Assembly: GCF_000380145.1 (NCBI RefSeq)
Contig: NZ_KB904631.1
Span: 63,040 to 122,706 of the forward strand
Source: Streptococcus thoraltensis DSM 12221
Lineage (GTDB): Bacteria; Bacillota; Bacilli; Lactobacillales; Streptococcaceae
Length of the DNA stretch: 59,667 bases
Direction of reading: 5' to 3'
Shown here: positions 54,385 to 59,667 of the stretch, piece after piece
How positions within the stretch are numbered: the first letter of the stretch is position 1
Layout of the letters: every line of letters starts with the position of its first letter
The notes under the pieces: generated by a model
What the model saw: the letters and a program-made list of their open reading frames with translations, nothing else
The model's database searches: none
Told to the model about the DNA's origin: nothing
Translations under genes and position numbers: made by a program

Positions 54385-54681
54385 CTATAAATAAAAGATA
54401 GCTGCCAGTAAAATGGCAATGAGCAGAATGACAATCAAAAGAATACGATTGATTTTAGCTTGAAAAGCATTTCTTCTGGCATTTTCAATTCGACGGCTCT
54501 TGATGATAGGCTTATCCTTCTTAGATGAAAAGAATCCTCTTTTGGCGGAAGCATCAAAGGTCTCCTCTGTCGAAATTACCTTTGTTTTTTGCCCATCAAA
54601 GTCATCATCGTAGAAATCGTCAAAATTTTCACCACGATTGGCACGGTCAATGATTTCATCTGTTAATAATGGTTTTCCCAT
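54385..54681 (-). CDS. macP: MacP-like activator of class A PBP
   Basis: The 98-residue bitopic protein has the conserved cytoplasmic start MGKPLLTDEIIDRANRGE, a phosphorylatable Thr/Ser-rich segment, and one C-terminal membrane helix (about 77-97). Pneumococcal MacP is a StkP substrate that activates PBP2a. The gene sits between nudF and pfs as in other streptococci. Confidence 0.88.
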   Translation of the reverse strand: MGKPLLTDEIIDRANRGENFDDFYDDDFDGQKTKVISTEETFDASAKRGFFSSKKDKPIIKSRRIENARRNAFQAKINRILLIVILLIAILLAAIFYL

Positions 54682-54687
54682 AACTGA

Positions 54688-55236
54688 TTATTTCCCCATA
54701 TGAAGTGCGTAATATTGCAAGGCGATGATGGTTTTCGCATCTTGGATTTGACCAGAAGCTACCATCGCCATGCACTCATCGTAACTTAATTCTAAAATCT
54801 CAAGGACTTCATCATCATCTTGAGGAAGTGGATTTGGCACCTTTACCAAATGATTTGCCAAGTAGAGTTTGATTTTTTCGTTACAAAAGCCAATCGCTGT
54901 GTAAAATTCGTACAAGAAAGTCAAGTCACCGACATAACCAGTCTCTTCTTCCAACTCACGCGCTGCAGCTTCTTTTTCAGACCCCGCTTCTCCAACTTCT
55001 AACTTTCCAGCTGGAATCTCGTAAGAAATGGTTTCAATAGCCTTGCGATACTGTTTGACTAAGATGATCTTGTCTTCTGGGGTAACAGCAAGTGTTGCTA
55101 CGGCACCCTTGTGAAAGACCAGTTCTCGCTTAGATTGACCTAAGTTGTTGGGCAATTCCACGTCATCAACCGCTACGGTAAAGATGTGTCCCTCGAAAAT
55201 TATTTCACGTTTTAGCGTTTTTTCTTCAAAATCCAT
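54688..55236 (-). CDS. nudF: ADP-ribose pyrophosphatase (Nudix)
   Basis: The 182-residue Nudix hydrolase of the ADP-ribose class has AGKLEVGEAGSEKEAAARELEEETGY, a Nudix box slightly longer than the minimal consensus in its first half. The N-terminal beta domain with VVLP-type strands fits dimeric ADPRases. GAGG precedes the ATG. A RUP-like element separates it from glmU. Confidence 0.92.
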   Translation of the reverse strand: MDFEEKTLKREIIFEGHIFTVAVDDVELPNNLGQSKRELVFHKGAVATLAVTPEDKIILVKQYRKAIETISYEIPAGKLEVGEAGSEKEAAARELEEETGYVGDLTFLYEFYTAIGFCNEKIKLYLANHLVKVPNPLPQDDDEVLEILELSYDECMAMVASGQIQDAKTIIALQYYALHMGK

Positions 55237-55260
55237 AATAAATCCTCAAAACTACTTTCT

Positions 55261-55367
55261 ATAATCAAATGAATTAACTTTCAGAACAAGGAACTAAGAC
55301 GCGGACAGTACTTGAGTACGGCAAGTCGAAAATGACCATGTAGCAAAGTTAATTCAAAAGACTATAA
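55261..55367. repeat. RUP-like element between glmU and nudF
   Basis: A full-length copy from ATAATCAAATGAATTAACTT to AATTCAAAAGACTATA, ending one base before the glmU stop codon. It lies inside the presumed glmU-nudF-macP-pfs operon. Confidence 0.85.
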
Positions 55368-55368
55368 C

Positions 55369-56812
<1,444 letters not shown>

Positions 56813-56832
56813 ATAGCATAATTAAAGGATAT

Positions 56833-56858
56833 AAAAAAGCCAAGCTACTAAGCTTGAC
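56833..56858 (-). terminator. Terminator of the Gfo/Idh oxidoreductase gene
   Basis: On the minus strand GTCAAGCT-TAGT-AGCTTGGC is followed by six T residues. Confidence 0.88.
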
Positions 56859-56878
56859 GAATTAAACGATTATTGGCA

Positions 56879-57847
56879 CTAAGAGGGCATGCTCTCTACT
56901 GCGGCTTCTAGCACTTTCATCACGGATAGGCTATGATCCAAGGCTTTTTTCACCTGATCCACCTTTCCATTTGCTAGCATGTCTTCAAAAGCGACAAATT
57001 CTGCATGCATACGGTGGCGATCGCTATTGTAGTTCATCACTTCTGGCTCTTGACCATTTAGGGTAAGACTAATCTCTGGCATGGTGTTTGTAGCACCAAG
57101 CACCGCCATAGAAGCTTGGTTTCCTTGAATAGTTGATTTAATGTCAGCACTGCAATCTTTAGCACCGATACAAACTGCCTTGAATGTGCCATAATCAAGC
57201 ACCAAAATCCCTGATGTATCAACACCTCTCTCCATGTTTGGCAGATACTCAACACGCTCAGGACGTCCAAAAAGTCCGACAACAAAGTGAATGTTGTAGA
57301 TATTGAGATCGCGTAGAGCGCCACCACCTTTTGCTGGATCAAAAGCAGGAGCGATTTCACCACGTTTAAAGACGTCATAGCGCGACGAGTATTGAGAGTA
57401 ATTACAATTCACAATCTTGATTTCGCCTAGCCGTTCCAGCTCTTTTTTGATATAGGTAAAATTCTCTAAATATTGATTAGTAATGGCTTCCAGTAAGAAA
57501 AGTCCCTTCTCTTCTGCTAGAGCAATCAGGTCTTCTAATTCTGCCAAACGCAAGGTAAATGGCTTTTCACAGATAACATGTTTACCCGCTTCCAGTGCTT
57601 TTTTGGCATAGTCATAATGCAAATGGTTGGGAAGTCCAACGTAAACTGTATCGACCTCTGGATTTTTTAATACCTCATCATAATCGCTACTTGCTTGAGA
57701 AATGTTATAAGTTTTTGCTAAATCACACGCTGTCTCAATAGATCTCGGTGTCGACACAATGGCTTTTAAGGCAATTCCTTCAATCTCTGTTAAGACTGGC
57801 AAAACCTCCTTGACAATCATACCAGTGCCCAATAATGCTAATTTCAT
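56879..57847 (-). CDS. Gfo/Idh/MocA family oxidoreductase
   Basis: The 322-residue NAD(P)-dependent dehydrogenase has an N-terminal Rossmann fold (LGTGMI at 6-11, VYVGLPNHLHYDYAKKALEAGKHVICEKP) and a C-terminal alpha/beta domain. The EKP lysine is the expected catalytic residue. The substrate is likely a sugar or inositol derivative, but there is no neighbouring pathway to define it. AAAGGG precedes the ATG. It is transcribed alone. Confidence 0.92.
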   Translation of the reverse strand: MKLALLGTGMIVKEVLPVLTEIEGIALKAIVSTPRSIETACDLAKTYNISQASSDYDEVLKNPEVDTVYVGLPNHLHYDYAKKALEAGKHVICEKPFTLRLAELEDLIALAEEKGLFLLEAITNQYLENFTYIKKELERLGEIKIVNCNYSQYSSRYDVFKRGEIAPAFDPAKGGGALRDLNIYNIHFVVGLFGRPERVEYLPNMERGVDTSGILVLDYGTFKAVCIGAKDCSADIKSTIQGNQASMAVLGATNTMPEISLTLNGQEPEVMNYNSDRHRMHAEFVAFEDMLANGKVDQVKKALDHSLSVMKVLEAAVESMPS

Positions 57848-58050
57848 AAAACGACTTCACCCTTTCTGTAATCCTTTTCTTCTCACCATTTTATCAATAA
57901 ATAGCTCATAAATCTACCCGACGTGTACTGACTGAAGACAACTTTTTTTAAACTAGATTTATCCGAAAAAAGAAGGTTATCAAAGCACATGAGACAGGCT
58001 AGCAGAAGTGCAAGAACGACCCGCAAATCTGCGTAGCTTGTTCCTATCTA

Positions 58051-58143
58051 ACGCTCAATCAAAATCAACATTACACTAGCCAAACCCGACATAGATAGGG
58101 CTGAAGGTCATCAAATCAAGTCAGCAAGATTTTTGAAGAGTGC
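58051..58143. repeat. Decayed BOX-like element
   Basis: CGCTCAATCAAAATCA to TTTTTGAAGAGTG with ATAGATAGGGCTGAAGG in the middle. It is more diverged than the other copies. Confidence 0.55.
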
Positions 58144-58302
58144 AAAGCTAGCTGTATGGAGAGAGAAAAACTCTTCAAAAGTTTGTCACAAAGTCCGTTG
58201 GGAAGTATTGTTTGAAGCTTTGCAAGGCTATTAGAGAGCAGAGGAGAAGAAAGGATTTCTAGCAACAGCGAAAAAACAGCTCCTTGGAACCAATAAAAAT
58301 AT

Positions 58303-58518
58303 TACAGTCCTTTAAATCAACTTTGATACATGGTCACTTTCGATTTGCCCTACTCAAATACTCATACTCAATGAAAATCAAAAGCAGACTAGGCGACACA
58401 GATAGCAGATAGAACTGACGCTCATCAAGTCAACAAGGTATGCTTTTGATTTTCGAAGAGTGTCGAATATTATCTGCGTCTCAGTTTCTTGTTCTGAAAG
58501 TTAATTCATTTGACTATA
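58303..58518. repeat. Composite element: BOX-like inside RUP-like
   Basis: RUP-like outer parts at 58303-58363 and 58464-58518 enclose a BOX-like element at 58364-58463, inserted at the same internal position as the copies at 13007 and 34018. Confidence 0.85.
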
Positions 58519-58986
58519 ATTTGCGCTAGAGCAGAGAAATCGGCAAGTCAAACATAGAAGATGAGGTGGGATTGCCTTTGATAGAGCTTAAACTCAAAAA
58601 AACGAGTTAAAATAATGATGGAAAAGACCTTGTGCTTTTTAGAACAAGGAGGTAAACTATCAGATTTGTTCCCTTTAGAGACCATTTTTTCAAAAGAGAT
58701 GATCACTCCCCCTCAAACGGATGGCTTGGACAAGGGCTATAAGTCCATATCACCAGCCAGCACCGAAAGTCACATAACGAAAAAAGACAAACCTCACTTG
58801 AAGTTTGTCTCAGACTGAAGAAAAAAGTTCATTTTATCAAGTCCCAATCTTTTTTCTTTGTATATAAAAACACATTGAAATAACAGTACTTATAAAAGTT
58901 TAATGTTTAGCCATCTCCCTGCAAGATTTCCCAAATTATCACATTTTCAGAAGTTTGCCTTCGGTCTCCCCCTATCAAGTTCTTTG

Positions 58987-59430
58987 TTATTTTTTAGGGT
59001 AAACCACTTTGAATTCCTCTAGAACGATTTTGGAGTTTTCATTAAATTCTTGATTCACTTCAGCTAACCACTCCCTAAACAAGGCTTCATGAACTTGTCG
59101 CCAATAGGCTAAACTCCTATCACCTTCACCTTCTTTGAAAGCATGCTCTTTAGAGACATCTTTAAAAGGGAGAACTGAAACTTTAGTAACCTCGATGACA
59201 CAAACCGCCTCATCCTGACTATTTAGGATAACATCATAAGTTCCAGCTTTTGGCAGTGGCTCATCGTCAACTTCATATAGATCAAAAGCCGATGCTGTCG
59301 CTGTTTTTGTTCCTTCCAAAACTAAGTTTGCAAGTAAATCCGGTTCAGCACCAAAAGCCCAAGCATCCATTTCCTCACCAATATTGGGATTTATTTGTTG
59401 ATATTTTTGCCACATTTCCAATGCTTTCAT
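58987..59430 (-). CDS. ASCH domain protein
   Basis: The 147-residue protein has an ASCH fold (PUA-like) with KALEMWQKYQQINP, GTKTATASAF and IEVTKVSVLPFKDVSKEHAFKEGEGDRSLAYWR. ASCH proteins are RNA- or nucleoside-directed; some are cytidine amidohydrolases (YqfB type), but this larger class has no fixed role. AAGGAG precedes the ATG. An insertion sequence begins 42 bases upstream and may have altered its promoter. Confidence 0.9.
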   Translation of the reverse strand: MKALEMWQKYQQINPNIGEEMDAWAFGAEPDLLANLVLEGTKTATASAFDLYEVDDEPLPKAGTYDVILNSQDEAVCVIEVTKVSVLPFKDVSKEHAFKEGEGDRSLAYWRQVHEALFREWLAEVNQEFNENSKIVLEEFKVVYPKK

Positions 59431-59471
59431 CTTGATCTCCTTTTCACATATTAATAAATTTTTAGCAAAAT

Positions 59472-59667
59472 GGCTCTATAATTTCTGTAGTGGGTAAATT
59501 CCCCTCGGAGATTATGGAGTCTTTTTGAATGTAGAAAAAAGTCTCATATGACTTATAATGAAAAGCGACAAAACTATCATTAGAAAGACTCATATGGAAC
59601 AGCTAGATTATATCAAAGATTCGCTCAACATTAAAGACCCTAACATCACTTTTGAAAAGACATTTGA
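59472..59667 (+). mobile_element. ISL3-family insertion sequence, left end
   Basis: A terminal sequence beginning GGCTCTATAATTTCTGTAG at 59472 resembles the GG-starting ends of ISL3-family elements. A TATAAT -10 and the transposase start follow. The rest lies beyond the right edge. Confidence 0.75.
59594..59667 (+). CDS. ISL3-family transposase, N-terminal fragment
   Basis: Only 24 codons are visible, starting MEQLDYIKDSLNIKDPNI. This is close to the N-terminus of streptococcal IS1167/IS1193-type transposases (MEQL...IKDPNI), so the family call rests on that match alone. The stop is off the window and integrity cannot be judged. Confidence 0.75.
   Translation, partial: MEQLDYIKDSLNIKDPNITFEKTF

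Larger units (their letters stand above)
57848..58986. other. Gene-free repeat-rich region
   Basis: About 1.1 kb without a convincing gene. It holds a decayed BOX-like element (58051-58143), a composite BOX-in-RUP element (58303-58518) and a hairpin AGACAAAC/GTTTGTCT at about 58786-58812. A 67-codon plus frame at 58615 lacks a ribosome site and is not accepted. Confidence 0.6.

Noticed and set aside
58615..58818. A 67-codon plus-strand frame beginning MMEKTLCFLEQGG
   Set aside because: It has no ribosome site, no promoter and no recognisable family. It lies among decayed repeats and ends in a hairpin region.

Overview
The window is chromosomal DNA of a low-GC Gram-positive coccus, almost certainly a Streptococcus. 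Supporting signs are the murD-murG-divIB-ftsA-ftsZ-ylmE-sepF-ylmG-ylmH-divIVA-ileS cluster, ClpE with both a CtsR box and a CIRCE element, a Dpr-type ferritin behind a PerR box, a MacP homologue, a ComX-type cin-box before a prepilin peptidase, and BOX-like repeats. I cannot name the species from sequence alone.

Layout. 1-1502 (minus) is the 5' part of a repeat-bearing surface protein gene that runs off the left edge. 2455-10567 is mostly one minus-strand block: hup, ypmS-like, a GDSL esterase and degV, then recN, argR, tlyA, fps, xseB and xseA. 10734-12938 holds an aldo/keto reductase behind a MerR-type promoter, and a hemolysin III-like gene behind a DUF1836 regulator. 13219-15562 is folD and a two-gene polar amino acid ABC transporter. 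15853-20134 has DUF1797, clpE with dual heat-shock operators, an ECF S component, a Nudix hydrolase and DUF1827. 20920-33727 is the division and wall cluster ending in ileS, which has a T-box leader. 34365-41322 holds typA, asnA, the yqgQ-glk-rhodanese operon, dpr and a competence-type prepilin peptidase. 41296-46248 is a PatAB-like heterodimeric ABC exporter with an attenuator-like leader, vanZ and yutD. 46365-48531 has a tandem-repeat membrane protein and a lipoprotein cyclophilin. 48686-53022 is a TroABCD-type metal transporter with two permeases and a divergent DtxR-family regulator. 53105-53502 is a cluster of very small genes that I do not recognise. 53686-57847 carries pfs, macP, nudF, glmU and a Gfo/Idh oxidoreductase. 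The right end has an ASCH-domain gene and the first 196 bases of an ISL3-family insertion sequence.

How the genes work together. Most of the window is core housekeeping: cell division, wall synthesis, one-carbon metabolism, recombination and isoprenoid synthesis. It is interspersed with stress and metal homeostasis modules whose operators are readable: CtsR, HrcA, PerR, a DtxR-type regulator, a near-consensus CodY box, a CcpA site and a MerR-type promoter.

The intergenic regions are heavily colonised by two short repeat families. One is a 100-110 bp element with inverted termini next to TA (RUP-like). The other is a roughly 100 bp element whose ends match pneumococcal BOX ends. In three places the BOX-like element sits inside the RUP-like element at the same internal position. 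No rRNA, tRNA, CRISPR array or complete prophage was seen.
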